A DNA stretch of 64,000 bases from Aquimarina sp. TRL1 (GTDB lineage Bacteria; Bacteroidota; Bacteroidia; Flavobacteriales; Flavobacteriaceae): assembly GCF_013365535.1 (NCBI RefSeq), contig NZ_CP053590.1, positions 1,788,501-1,852,500 on the forward strand, written 5' to 3'. The position numbers and the translations under genes were made by a program. Below, one piece after another: positions 37,148 to 46,195 of the stretch. The stretch's first letter is position 1, and the number at the start of each line of letters is the position of its first letter. The notes beneath the pieces were generated by a model, which did not search any database, was not told the DNA's origin, and saw only the letters and a list, made by a program, of their open reading frames with translations.

Positions 37148-38602
37148 TTGGCAATACTAAAAAAACTTTTTAAACAGACCTTTATTTATGGTGTAGCAAC
37201 GGTATTACCAAGAATGCTGTCTTTTATATTGGTTCCGTTATACACAGGGCTTCTTCCAACAGAGGCTTACGGGGAAATATCTGTTATATTTACCTATTTT
37301 GTTTTATTCAATGTTTTATTGGCATATGGAATGGAAACAGCTTTTTTTAGGTTTTATACAAAAGAGACCGATAAGAAAAAGGTAGTAAGTACATCCGCAG
37401 TTTCATTAGTGATTTCGTCAGTTTGCTTTTTTGTGTTGGCATTGATTTTTGAAAAGCAAATCGCAACCCTGGTAGATATAAAACAAGAGTATATTCATTT
37501 AGTTATATGGATCCTTTTATTGGATGCTTTGGTTATTATTCCTTTTGCTTGGCTCAGAGCTAATGAACGACCGATAAAATATGCGGCAATTAAAATTTGC
37601 AATGTATTAGTAAACATTGGGCTTAATGTTTTCTTCCTCTTGTTTTTGCATGATCTTGTATTTCATGTGCCCTTATTAGATAGTATTTGTAAAGATGATT
37701 ATGAGATAAACTATATTTTTATTTCTAATTTGATTGCCAGTGGTCTGACCCTTGTATTATTAATACCGTTTTATTGGAAAATTAAAGGGAGACCAGATAA
37801 AATACTTTGGAATAAAATGATGCGGTATGCCTTACCGGTTTTGATTTCAGGAGTTGCTTTTTCTATTAATGAGAGTTTTGATAGAGTGCTTTTAAAAGAA
37901 TTATTGCCAGAAGAAAGTTCCGATCATGTTATTGGGATTTATGCAGCTTGTTATAAATTGGCCGTTTTTATGACCTTATTCGCTACTGCTTTTAGAATGG
38001 GAGTAGAGCCGTTCTTTTTTAGTCATGCAAAAGAAAAAAATGCACCTGATACCTATGCCAGAATCACCAAATATTTTGTGATACTGGGTTCGGTGATTTT
38101 TTTAGGAGTGATAGTATTTTTGCCAATTATAAAGCGATATTTAATACCAAATAAAGCATATTGGGAAGCGATTGGGATTGTACCTTTGATATTGCTAGCT
38201 AATTTCTGTTTAGGGATATATCATAATTTATCTGTTTGGTATAAGATTACTGATAAAACCAAGTTCGGAGGTTATATCTCCGTAGCTGGTGCTATTATAA
38301 CTTTATTGTTGAATGTGATATTGATTCCTTTTTATAGTTATATGGGGTCGGCAATAGCGACCTTATGTGCTTATGGAATCATGATGCTGGTTTCATACCA
38401 CCTAGGAAAAAAACACTACCCCATTCCTTATGAAACAAAAAGAATAGCAATGTATTTAATTATGGCAATAGGGATTACAGTGGTTTCTTTTTATCTGTTC
38501 GACTGTAATTATATCGTTTCAATCCCTTTATTCCTGTCGTTTTTAGTAGTTTTGTATGTTTTTGAGAAAAAGGAAATCAAAGAAATTTTAAGCAAAAAAT
38601 GA
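37148..38602 (+). CDS. Oligosaccharide flippase / lipid-linked glycan exporter
   Basis: 484 residues and about 14 helices in the MATE/Wzx layout: LFKQTFIYGVATVLPRMLSF, then LVPLYTGLLPTEAYGEIS at about 28-45. It heads a dut-nucleotidyltransferase-TPR-envelope run conserved in Flavobacteriia, so a housekeeping envelope substrate is more likely than a variable capsule. It starts at TTG 37148, because the next Met (residue 22) is already inside helix 1. Confidence 0.87.
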   Translation: MAILKKLFKQTFIYGVATVLPRMLSFILVPLYTGLLPTEAYGEISVIFTYFVLFNVLLAYGMETAFFRFYTKETDKKKVVSTSAVSLVISSVCFFVLALIFEKQIATLVDIKQEYIHLVIWILLLDALVIIPFAWLRANERPIKYAAIKICNVLVNIGLNVFFLLFLHDLVFHVPLLDSICKDDYEINYIFISNLIASGLTLVLLIPFYWKIKGRPDKILWNKMMRYALPVLISGVAFSINESFDRVLLKELLPEESSDHVIGIYAACYKLAVFMTLFATAFRMGVEPFFFSHAKEKNAPDTYARITKYFVILGSVIFLGVIVFLPIIKRYLIPNKAYWEAIGIVPLILLANFCLGIYHNLSVWYKITDKTKFGGYISVAGAIITLLLNVILIPFYSYMGSAIATLCAYGIMMLVSYHLGKKHYPIPYETKRIAMYLIMAIGITVVSFYLFDCNYIVSIPLFLSFLVVLYVFEKKEIKEILSKK

Positions 38603-38694
38603 AAAGTATACGATTGATTAGATAAAGAAGTCAGAGACCGTTTTTGGGATCAGAAGTTGTATTAAATCAATCAGAAAATATATATAACAAACAC

Positions 38695-39129
38695 ATGAAC
38701 ATTAATATTATTAACAGATCTTCACACGATCTTCCACATTATGAGACCATAGCTTCTGCAGGGATGGACTTACGGGCTTTTCTTACAGAAGCCGTAACAT
38801 TAAAACCTTTAGAACGCACAATTGTCAAGACTGGGCTTTTTATAGAGTTACCGGTAGGATATGAAGCGCAGGTAAGACCAAGAAGTGGTTTAGCAGCTAA
38901 AAAAGGAATCACAGTATTAAATGCACCAGGAACTATAGATGCAGATTACAGAGGAGAAATTGGAGTTATTCTGGTAAATTTATCAAATGAAGATTTCACG
39001 ATAGAAAATGGAGAACGAATTGCGCAAATGGTTATTGCTAAGCATGAGCGGGCTACGTGGACAGAGGTCAAAGAACTTTCAGAAACATCCAGAGGAGAAG
39101 GAGGGTTTGGAAGTACAGGAACGAAATAA
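38695..39129 (+). CDS. dut: dUTP diphosphatase
   Basis: 144 residues. Trimeric dUTPase hydrolysing dUTP to dUMP. All five motifs are visible: [17 protein letters not shown], the uracil-binding hairpin with [18 protein letters not shown], and the C-terminal [10 protein letters not shown] arm. The ATG at 38695 is chosen since an upstream in-frame TTG would add 17 residues absent from the family. Confidence 0.96.
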   Translation: MNINIINRSSHDLPHYETIASAGMDLRAFLTEAVTLKPLERTIVKTGLFIELPVGYEAQVRPRSGLAAKKGITVLNAPGTIDADYRGEIGVILVNLSNEDFTIENGERIAQMVIAKHERATWTEVKELSETSRGEGGFGSTGTK

Positions 39130-39156
39130 GTATTCACAATAAATAATAAACTCCCC

Positions 39157-39185
39157 ACTTGAATACCGGGAACAGTATTCAAGGT
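39157..39185 (+). promoter_or_regulatory. Hairpin between dut and the nucleotidyltransferase gene
   Basis: CTTGAATAC / GTATTCAAG, a 9-bp stem with loop CGGGAACA, in the 119-nt gap after dut. No T tract follows directly, so a weak or partial terminator or a processing site. Confidence 0.45.
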
Positions 39186-39248
39186 ATAAAAACAACTTTT
39201 TATAATGTATAACACACCCTTTATAAAAGAGGGAAAAACACAAATCGT

Positions 39249-40265
39249 ATGAAAATTATTGTACCTATGGCGGGAAGAGGTTCTAGATTAAGACCTCATA
39301 CACTTACTGTACCAAAACCACTTATCCCTGTGGCAGGGAAGCCGATTGTGCATAGATTGGTTTCTGATATAGCAAAAGTTTTGGGAGAACCGATAGAAGA
39401 AGTTGCCTTTATTTTGGGTGATCCGGCTTTTTTTGGAGAAGATGTCGTAAAAAGCCTGACGGAATTAGCAGAAAGTTTGGGGGCTAAAGCGTCAATTTAC
39501 AGACAAGATAAACCCCTGGGAACCGGACATGCAATTATGTGTGCCGAAGATTCACTATCAGGACCAGCAGTAGTTGCCTATGCAGATACATTAATTCGGG
39601 CAGATTTTAACCTGGACAAGGAGGCAGATTCAGTGATTTGGGTAAAACAAGTTGAACATCCGGAAGCATACGGAGTTGTCAAACTCAATGAGCGTAATGA
39701 AATAACAGAACTTGTAGAAAAACCAAAAGAGTTTGTTTCTGATATGGCTGTAATTGGAATCTATTATTTTAAAGATATAGGTGTTCTGAAAAAAGAACTA
39801 CAACATGTTCTGGATCACAATATTGTGCAGGGAGGAGAATATCAGATTAATGATGGTATAAAAAGAATGATGGCAGATGGAAAAGTCTTCGTGACAGGAA
39901 AAGTAGATGAATGGATGGATTGTGGTAATAAAAACGTAACGGTAGAAACCAATACCAGAATGCTCGGGTTTCTTGAAAAAGATGGAGAACAATTAATGAG
40001 CAATACCATTACAAAAGAAAATGCAACGATTATACCTCCGTGTTATGTAGGAGAAAATGTAGTACTTAGAAATGCTACAATAGGACCTGATGTATCTATA
40101 GGAGATGGATGTGTTATAGAAAACACCACCATTAAAAATAGTTTGATTCAGACCCAAACTACAATAAAAAACGCTAACTTAGACAATGCTATGATAGGGA
40201 ATAAAGTTGTATACAACGGTGAATTCACTACCATAAGTATAGGAGATTATTCGGTATTAGAATAA
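39249..40265 (+). CDS. Sugar-phosphate nucleotidyltransferase with left-handed beta-helix tail
   Basis: 338 residues. N-terminal nucleotidyltransferase domain with IIVPMAGRGSRLRPHTLTVP (about 3-22), KPLIPVAGKPI, AYADTLI with the metal-binding Asp, and VEKPKEF; C-terminal hexapeptide-type repeats from about 265 (NATIIPPCYVGENVVLRNAT). It makes an NDP-sugar for envelope glycans; base and sugar cannot be assigned. The family is a constant neighbour of dut in Flavobacteriia. Confidence 0.88.
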   Translation: MKIIVPMAGRGSRLRPHTLTVPKPLIPVAGKPIVHRLVSDIAKVLGEPIEEVAFILGDPAFFGEDVVKSLTELAESLGAKASIYRQDKPLGTGHAIMCAEDSLSGPAVVAYADTLIRADFNLDKEADSVIWVKQVEHPEAYGVVKLNERNEITELVEKPKEFVSDMAVIGIYYFKDIGVLKKELQHVLDHNIVQGGEYQINDGIKRMMADGKVFVTGKVDEWMDCGNKNVTVETNTRMLGFLEKDGEQLMSNTITKENATIIPPCYVGENVVLRNATIGPDVSIGDGCVIENTTIKNSLIQTQTTIKNANLDNAMIGNKVVYNGEFTTISIGDYSVLE

Positions 40266-40298
40266 TACGGTATAACGGGATCTTGGTTAAACAACTTT

Positions 40299-41672
40299 AT
40301 GAAAAAGATTTGTAAACAATTCGGCTTTTTGGTTTTCTGTTCACTGACAGTATTGACTGGGGTAGAGGCACAAGAGATTGAACCAAAACAAGAAATAAAT
40401 ATTGATGATCTAGGAGATGTTTCTGATGATTTTCAGGAATATTTTTTTGAAGCATTAAGGCAAAAAGCTATTACAAATTATGATAAAGCTATAGAGGCAC
40501 TGGAAAAATGCCTGAAAATTAATCCCAGTGCTTCTTATATTCACTTCGAATTAGGAAAAAACTATCTAAAACTAAAACAGTACCAGAATGCTCAGGAAGG
40601 CTTTGAAAAAGTCCTGCAAGCAAAACCTAATGATAAATATGTTTTAGAGCTGTTGTTTGAAGTGTATTTTTCTCAACGAAAATACAAAGAATCCGTAGCT
40701 GTTTTAGAAAAACTAGTTGTACATAATCCTTTGTTCAAAGAGCAATTGGCAAATATGTATTTTCTAGAAAAAAGATACGATGATGCATTGTCAGCATTAG
40801 ATGAACTGGATGATGAATTTGGTGCTGATTCGTATAGAAATAAGCTGCGAGACAGAATTCATGCGAGAATTAATAATAAAAGCGGGCAAATCGCACGGTT
40901 GGAAAACAAAATAAAGGAGCAGCCTAATAGTGAGCGTAATTATATTAACCTCATTTATCTTTATAGTAAAAATAACCAGAAAGAAAAAGCCTACGAAACA
41001 GCCAAAGAACTATTAAAAAAGAAACCGGATTCAGAACTCGTTCACCTGGCATTGTATAAGTTTTATCTCGAGGATAATAAAGTAGACGAATCAGTCAATT
41101 CGATGAAGGTAGTGTTGGCAAGTAAAGAGATGGATGTGGATTCCAAACAGAAAGTATTAAATGATTTTCTGGATTTTGTGAGCAAAAACCCTTCTTACGA
41201 ATCAGAATTAATAGAAACCTCTTTAGCTTTTTCTGAAGAAGAAAAGAGTCAGAAAATTTTCAAAGAAATAGGAAATTATTTTTTTGGTCAGGATAAAAAA
41301 GAACTCGCCCTTAATTTTTATGAAAAAGGAATGACTGATAATTTTGAAGATTTTGATCTTTTAAAAAGAATGTTATTGCTTCAGTTGGATTTAGGGAGGT
41401 ATGAGAAAGCAAAAGAAGGAAGTGCGATCGCTATAGAAATGTTTCCTTCTCAGCCTATTTTGTATTTAGTCAATGGTGTTTCATTACTTCATCTGGAAGA
41501 AGCTAAAACAGCAGTAGAAATATTAAGTCAGGGAATGGATTATATCATTGATGATGTAAAGATGGAATCTGATTTTTATTTGCAAATGGGAATTGCTTAT
41601 GGTAAGTTGGGGGAATCTGCCAAGGCAAATAAGTATAAAAAGAAATCTGAAGAGATTCAGAATAAATCATAA
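40299..41672 (+). CDS. Secreted TPR-repeat protein
   Basis: 457 residues with signal peptide 1-24 (ending VEAQ). Nearly the whole mature protein is helical TPR pairs, e.g. NYDKAIEALEKCLKINPSAS and YQNAQEGFEKVLQAKPNDKY. It probably acts as a periplasmic scaffold for the outer-membrane and cell-wall proteins encoded next to it. The DUF4292 gene starts 7 nt after the stop. Confidence 0.88.
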   Translation: MKKICKQFGFLVFCSLTVLTGVEAQEIEPKQEINIDDLGDVSDDFQEYFFEALRQKAITNYDKAIEALEKCLKINPSASYIHFELGKNYLKLKQYQNAQEGFEKVLQAKPNDKYVLELLFEVYFSQRKYKESVAVLEKLVVHNPLFKEQLANMYFLEKRYDDALSALDELDDEFGADSYRNKLRDRIHARINNKSGQIARLENKIKEQPNSERNYINLIYLYSKNNQKEKAYETAKELLKKKPDSELVHLALYKFYLEDNKVDESVNSMKVVLASKEMDVDSKQKVLNDFLDFVSKNPSYESELIETSLAFSEEEKSQKIFKEIGNYFFGQDKKELALNFYEKGMTDNFEDFDLLKRMLLLQLDLGRYEKAKEGSAIAIEMFPSQPILYLVNGVSLLHLEEAKTAVEILSQGMDYIIDDVKMESDFYLQMGIAYGKLGESAKANKYKKKSEEIQNKS

Positions 41673-41679
41673 TTTTTTT

Positions 41680-42450
41680 ATGAAGAGGATATTGTACGTA
41701 CTTTGTACGATCGTTTTTTTATTACAATCTTGTAAAGGGACAAAAGCAATTAGTGATACCGGAAAAGTAAAAAAAATAAGCGCAGAAAAAGTGATTGCCA
41801 ATCATTATAATCACTCATTTAATTTTAAAACACTGAATGCGAGACTAAAAGTAAGGTATTCTGATGGAGAGCGCTCATTTAGTCCTAATGTCACCCTGAG
41901 AATGGAGAAAGACAAAACAATATGGCTAAGTGCTAAGCTATTAGGGATTACTGTTGCCAAAGCATTAATTACTCCGGAGTCGTTTAGTTATTATGAGAAA
42001 GGAAATCACACTTATTTCGAAGGAGATTTTAAGATGCTTAGTAAGTGGCTGGGAGCAGATCTTAATTTTGACAAAGTACAACAAATGCTGTTGGGACAGG
42101 CACTTTTTAATTTGAGAGAAGAAAAGTACAAATCCGCTGTTGTCGATAAGAAATACCAGCTAATTCCTAAGAAACAATTAGAACTATTTGAGCGATTGCT
42201 GTTCGTCAATCCGGATAATTATAAAATGTTTTCACAACAATTATCACAGGGGTCAAAAAATCTGGCAATAAATTATGTGGACTATCAAAGGTTGGCGAAT
42301 CAAAGTTTTCCAAAAGAAATCTACATTGTAGCTACCAATAATGAGGATAATACCACCTTAAAATTAGAATATAAGACTGTAGATTATAATGCAAAGGTGA
42401 GTTTTCCGTTTACTATTCCAGCAGGCTATACCCAAGTAACCGTACAATGA
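41680..42450 (+). CDS. DUF4292 family lipoprotein
   Basis: 256 residues. Lipobox FLLQSC (Cys17) after a short signal peptide. The mature part resembles outer-membrane lipoproteins of the LolB/LolA-like fold: LNARLKVRYSDGERSFSPNV, TIWLSAKLLGITVAKALITP, and the SYYEKGNHTYFEGDF strand pair. Family recognised as DUF4292. ATG 41680 begins the signal peptide. The stop overlaps the EnvC start by 4 nt (ATGA), so the two are translationally coupled. Confidence 0.85.
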   Translation: MKRILYVLCTIVFLLQSCKGTKAISDTGKVKKISAEKVIANHYNHSFNFKTLNARLKVRYSDGERSFSPNVTLRMEKDKTIWLSAKLLGITVAKALITPESFSYYEKGNHTYFEGDFKMLSKWLGADLNFDKVQQMLLGQALFNLREEKYKSAVVDKKYQLIPKKQLELFERLLFVNPDNYKMFSQQLSQGSKNLAINYVDYQRLANQSFPKEIYIVATNNEDNTTLKLEYKTVDYNAKVSFPFTIPAGYTQVTVQ

Positions 42451-43676
42451 AATTATCCAGAATACTATATTTAAGTTGCTTTTTTTTGATTTGTGCTTCT
42501 TCTTTTTCGCAAAGTGCTAAACAGCGAGAGCTAGAAAAGAAAAGAGAAAAGTTAAGACAGGAAATAGCACAAATGAAGAAACTTCGAGAAACGAATAAAA
42601 AGAAAGAACGTTCGTTATTAGACGAGGTAGAAACATTAAAATCTCAGATAAGTACACGTCAGAACCTTATTAAGGTAACAAATCAGCAAACAAATTTACT
42701 GTCCCGGGAAATAGATGCGAATCTAAAAAAAATGGGAAAACAAAGAGAAGAGATAGAGTTACTCAAAAAAGAGTATGCTAAAATGGTGGTCAAATCGTAT
42801 AAGAGTAAGTCCAAACAGAGCCGAATTATGTTCTTACTGTCATCCAATGATTTTTCGCAGGCATACAAACGACTTCAATATATGAAGCAGTATAATGAGT
42901 ATCGAAAAGAGAAAGTAGAGCAGATCGAAAATCAGACCATAGCACTTCAGGAGTTAAATAAAGACCTTGTTAGACAGAAAGAAGATAAGGAAGTCTTGAT
43001 AGGAGAAAATAAAGAAGCCGAAAAGAACCTGGAAAAAGAAAGGGAAGAACAAGAGGTTTTAATGGCGTCTATTCGAAAAGAGGCTGGAGTTTATACCAAA
43101 AAAATAAAACAAAAGGAAAAGCAGGCCAATGCGATTGATAGAGCCATTGAGAAGTTGATAAGAGACGCTATTGCTAAGGCAAATAAAAAAGTTGGGAAAA
43201 AAGTTACTAAAAAAGGATCAGCAACCACTTTTGCACTAACTGCAGAAGCTAAAAAACTGGCAGATAATTTTACTGCCAATAAAGGAAAGCTACCCTGGCC
43301 AGTGGGTACGGGACGAATTACTAAGAAATTTGGAAGACAACCACATCCTACTTTACCCAATATTCAGATTAATAGTAGTGGAGTGGAAATAGAAACGCAG
43401 CCTGGAGAAAAAGCCAGAGCTGTTTTTGATGGAGAAGTCATTGCTATACAAAAACTCAAAGGAGCCAGCAGACTAGTGCAGATCCGCCATGGTAACTATA
43501 TTACTACCTATTACAATCTGGAAAACATAACCATCAAGGAAGGAGATGCTGTAAAAACCAAACAACAAATTGGTCAGGTGAGAACCAATCCTGCAACAGG
43601 AAGAGCTATTATGAAGTTTTTGATTTATCAAAATGCCAAACGTCTGAACCCGCAAACATGGGTGTATAAGATGTGA
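42447..43676 (+). CDS. envC: EnvC-like murein hydrolase activator (degenerate LytM domain)
   Basis: 409 residues. Signal peptide 1-22 (SSFSQ), a long coiled coil at about 24-225 rich in Lys/Glu/Gln, a linker, and a C-terminal LytM/M23 fold at about 285-405. The zinc ligands are lost: the H-x3-D site reads NSSGVEIE and the final H-x-H site reads MKFLIY, so it cannot be an active metallopeptidase. This matches E. coli EnvC, which activates cell-separation amidases. Last gene of the run that starts at 37148. Confidence 0.87.
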   Translation: MKLSRILYLSCFFLICASSFSQSAKQRELEKKREKLRQEIAQMKKLRETNKKKERSLLDEVETLKSQISTRQNLIKVTNQQTNLLSREIDANLKKMGKQREEIELLKKEYAKMVVKSYKSKSKQSRIMFLLSSNDFSQAYKRLQYMKQYNEYRKEKVEQIENQTIALQELNKDLVRQKEDKEVLIGENKEAEKNLEKEREEQEVLMASIRKEAGVYTKKIKQKEKQANAIDRAIEKLIRDAIAKANKKVGKKVTKKGSATTFALTAEAKKLADNFTANKGKLPWPVGTGRITKKFGRQPHPTLPNIQINSSGVEIETQPGEKARAVFDGEVIAIQKLKGASRLVQIRHGNYITTYYNLENITIKEGDAVKTKQQIGQVRTNPATGRAIMKFLIYQNAKRLNPQTWVYKM

Positions 43677-43776
43677 TTCAAAATGAATAGAAGGATATTA
43701 TTTCTTGTGTATACCTGTTTATATTAAAATTTAGATAGCCTCCTCTTATTTCTTTTTTATGTGATGAAAAATTGCA

Positions 43777-43798
43777 TAGTTCATTCTGAAATGAACTA
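43777..43798. promoter_or_regulatory. Inverted repeat, possible operator
   Basis: TAGTTCATT / AATGAACTA, perfect 9-bp arms around CTGA. Its right end is 18 nt before the -7 box at 43817, where it would cover the -33 region. Placement suits repressor binding; the ArsR-type regulator at 44638 is the closest candidate. Confidence 0.4.
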
Positions 43799-43816
43799 TA
43801 AAAACATTCGACTGGC

Positions 43817-43824
43817 TACTTTTG
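43817..43824 (+). promoter_or_regulatory. Candidate -7 box downstream of the inverted repeat
   Basis: TACTTTTG fits TAnnTTTG. It would drive a leader of about 310 nt before the DinB-like gene at 44144. Confidence 0.35.
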
Positions 43825-44143
43825 TTTTATCAATATATAAAAGCATAAAACATCAGGTGGTTAGTATGAAAAAAAATATTTTCGACAGGAAGATACGACA
43901 GTGTAAATTGGGCGTAAATCAAAGAAGAGACTCATATCGATACTACAGCTTCCTTATTATATCATTTACCTTTTTTCTTTATAAAACCTGAGCAACCATT
44001 ATTGCCGCATTGTTTATTTGCTGTTTTTTTAGAAGGATGATGTCTTTCTGAAGAATAATATGGATGTATGAGTATATAAACAGTGTTTTTTTAGCAAAGA
44101 TGATTAAGACAAATATTAGTATAAATCAGAATATACAAGTTCG

Positions 44144-44614
44144 ATGAAAGCAAAAGATAGTATTATATGTAACTTTGAAGAAATACGGAGAAGGAGTATC
44201 AAGCTTTGGAGTGCAATTCCAGCAATGTATTATACGTGGAAACCTGATGAAGAAGCGTTTAGTGTATTAGAAATGATCCGCCATGTACTGGAAGGAGAGC
44301 ATCTGTATCATATGATTATTACTCGAAAAGAGCAATTGGATGGATATCAATCTCCCTGGTTAAAGGTAGAATATGTTGATCTGAAAAAAGAATTAGCGAT
44401 TGCAGCCCCGTTTCGGAAACGTTTTATAGAAATGATTCAAGGAGTTTCTGATGAGGATATGACCAATATTATTATTGAAAGGAAAGAATGTAATCAACGA
44501 TATGAATTAGGGAACTACCTGAATAGAATAGCATATCATGAAGCGGTCCATACCGGTCAGATGCTGGATTATTTAAGAACTATTGGAGTTCCCCGATCAA
44601 ATATTTGGGACTAA
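44144..44614 (+). CDS. DinB-like protein
   Basis: 156-residue four-helix bundle of the DinB/YfiT superfamily. The metal-binding His triad is complete: His47 (IRHVLEGEH), His132 and His136 (YHEAVHTGQML). Members include thiol-dependent transferases and stress proteins, mostly of unknown reaction. It is co-directional with, and 23 nt upstream of, an ArsR-type regulator, suggesting a regulated pair. Confidence 0.83.
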   Translation: MKAKDSIICNFEEIRRRSIKLWSAIPAMYYTWKPDEEAFSVLEMIRHVLEGEHLYHMIITRKEQLDGYQSPWLKVEYVDLKKELAIAAPFRKRFIEMIQGVSDEDMTNIIIERKECNQRYELGNYLNRIAYHEAVHTGQMLDYLRTIGVPRSNIWD

Positions 44615-44637
44615 ACGTATCGATAATTTATGATAGT

Positions 44638-45333
44638 ATGGAAGAATATGAAGAGCAATTTAGTAAAATAGCGTCTTTATTGGGAGATAAAGTAAGAGCT
44701 GTTATGCTTTGGAATATGTTGGATGGGAGAGCGTTTACTGCTTCAGAATTAGCGATATGTGCCAGTGTCTCTTCTCAGTCAGCCAGTAATCATCTGAATA
44801 AACTTGTCACAGCAAAATTGCTGGTTGTAGAAAAACAAGGAAGACACCGATACTATAGATATGCCAGCGAAGAAGTGGCACGAGTGGTGGAAACGATGGG
44901 AAGCTTAATTACCATATCAGAAAAAGACAGGTCAATTCCTGTTACAACTCCTAAAGATCTGACATTTGCCAGAACATGTTATGATCATTTGGCCGGCAAA
45001 CTTGGAGTACAGGTAACCAAGGCACTGGTGGATAATCATATTTTAGTTCTTGAAGAAAAAAAATATAGGGTTACAGAAAGTGGATTAACATGGTTCTCTA
45101 CTATCGGAATTGACATTGATCGTATTAAAAGTAAAAAAAGATCTTTTGCCCATGCATGTTTAGATTGGAGTGAAAGACGATATCATTTAGCAGGTGCATT
45201 GGGGGCGGCTTTATATCATACTATGGTAGATAAAGATTGGATTCGAAGAAAAGAAAACACCAGAGAGGTAGTCCTTACATCCCATGGAGAGCAGGAATTA
45301 AATGCTCGCTTACAATTGAATATTAGAGAATAA
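44638..45333 (+). CDS. ArsR-type transcriptional regulator with C-terminal extension
   Basis: 231 residues from ATG 44638. Winged-helix domain at about 5-85 (FTASELAICASVSSQSASNH recognition region, RHRYYRYAS wing). The C-terminal half (about 100-225) contains ACLDWSERRYHLAGALGAAL, a conserved block of two-domain ArsR-like regulators, with a Cys that could sense a ligand or redox state. No classical CxC metal site. An in-frame TTG at 44605 overlaps the DinB gene and is less likely. Confidence 0.85.
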   Translation: MEEYEEQFSKIASLLGDKVRAVMLWNMLDGRAFTASELAICASVSSQSASNHLNKLVTAKLLVVEKQGRHRYYRYASEEVARVVETMGSLITISEKDRSIPVTTPKDLTFARTCYDHLAGKLGVQVTKALVDNHILVLEEKKYRVTESGLTWFSTIGIDIDRIKSKKRSFAHACLDWSERRYHLAGALGAALYHTMVDKDWIRRKENTREVVLTSHGEQELNARLQLNIRE

Positions 45334-45391
45334 GCATTTCATGACCTTAAAAATCATATGTTTTGTATATATTAAATATATAATTTAAAAG

Positions 45392-45425
45392 AAAGCCATC
45401 ATAAAGATTTCTTTGTGATGGCTTT
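45392..45425. terminator. Bidirectional terminator between arsR-like and thioesterase genes
   Basis: AAAGCCATCATAAAG / CTTTGTGATGGCTTT with a 4-nt loop and one G-T type mismatch. Lies between two convergent genes. Confidence 0.8.
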
Positions 45426-45448
45426 TATACAGTTATTTTTAAAATCGT

Positions 45449-45973
45449 TTATTTGTTTTCCTGAGCAACAAAAAGCGCTTTTAATTCAGTAGCATCATCC
45501 GGTTTCATTTTGCCGGCAAGTACTAAGCTTAGTTGTTTACGCCTCAGTGCGGCGTCAAAACGTTTTTTCTCTAATTCTGTTTGTGGTTTTATAGGAGGAA
45601 CAGAAACAGGAGTTCCTGTTTCATTAACAGCTACAAAGGTATAAATAGCTTCGTTTGCTTTTGTTTTTTCACCGCTTTGTCTGTCTTCTACCCAAACATC
45701 GATAACCACCTCCATAGAGGTTCTAAAAGCTCTTGAAACTTTTGCTTCTACAGTAACTACACTCCCCAAAGGAACACTTTTGTTAAACGCAACATGATTT
45801 ACTGATGCAGTAACGACAATTCTTCTGGAATGCCTTCCTGCAGAAATACCTGCAGCTCTATCCATTCTAGCTAGAAGTTCTCCTCCAAAAAGGTTATTCA
45901 ATGGGTTTGTTTCTCCTGGTAATACAAGATCTGTTAAAACAGTTAGAGATTCTGAGGGGTATCTTGCTTCCAT
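45449..45973 (-). CDS. Acyl-CoA thioesterase (hot-dog fold)
   Basis: 174 residues. Cytosolic hot-dog enzyme hydrolysing acyl-CoA. Seen: LVLPGETNPLNNLFGGELLARMD with the conserved Asn/Gly helix (about 13-35), then VVTASVNHVAFNKSVPLG and the VEAKVSRAFRTSMEVVIDVW strands. YciA/acyl-CoA hydrolase branch. The ATG at 45973 is chosen; an upstream start would add a hydrophobic 25-residue stretch foreign to the family. Confidence 0.9.
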   Translation of the reverse strand: MEARYPSESLTVLTDLVLPGETNPLNNLFGGELLARMDRAAGISAGRHSRRIVVTASVNHVAFNKSVPLGSVVTVEAKVSRAFRTSMEVVIDVWVEDRQSGEKTKANEAIYTFVAVNETGTPVSVPPIKPQTELEKKRFDAALRRKQLSLVLAGKMKPDDATELKALFVAQENK

Positions 45974-46141
45974 AATTATATACAATTTTAGAGCAAAGAT
46001 AAAGAGGAGTATCGAATTGACGATACTTTCAGTATAAATATTCGACAAGTCGCTAAAAAATTATTATATAATGACCATTAGTCTTAAGAAAAATAGAAAA
46101 ATAACCTCTTAATAAGGGATATGATTGATAAAAATGTAAAA

Positions 46142-46171
46142 AAAAGCCTATCCAAAATTAGATAGGCTTTT
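46142..46171 (-). terminator. Terminator of the HU-SPOR gene
   Basis: AAAAGCCTATC / GATAGGCTTTT, 11-bp stem and 8-nt loop, 25 nt beyond the stop of the minus-strand gene at 46196 and followed by T residues on that strand. Confidence 0.8.
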
Positions 46172-46195
46172 CTATATAATGTTTTTATGATTGGG

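Larger units (their letters stand above)
43677..44143. other. 467-nt gap with palindrome, promoter box and a doubtful 41-codon ORF
   Basis: Between envC and the DinB-like gene. It holds an inverted repeat (43777-43798), a TACTTTTG box (43817-43824) and a possible ORF at 43867-43992 (Lys/Arg-rich, ending in a hydrophobic stretch). The ORF has no recognisable relatives and may be chance. No RNA gene seen. Confidence 0.45.

Noticed and set aside
42447..43676. Active M23 peptidase
   Set aside because: All zinc ligands of the LytM domain are missing, so an EnvC-like activator is the better call.
43761..43991. 76-codon + strand ORF between envC and the DinB-like gene, taken from its first start
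   Set aside because: Composition is not protein-like and the N-terminal part covers the palindrome and promoter box. Only the internal 41-codon version is kept as a doubtful possibility.
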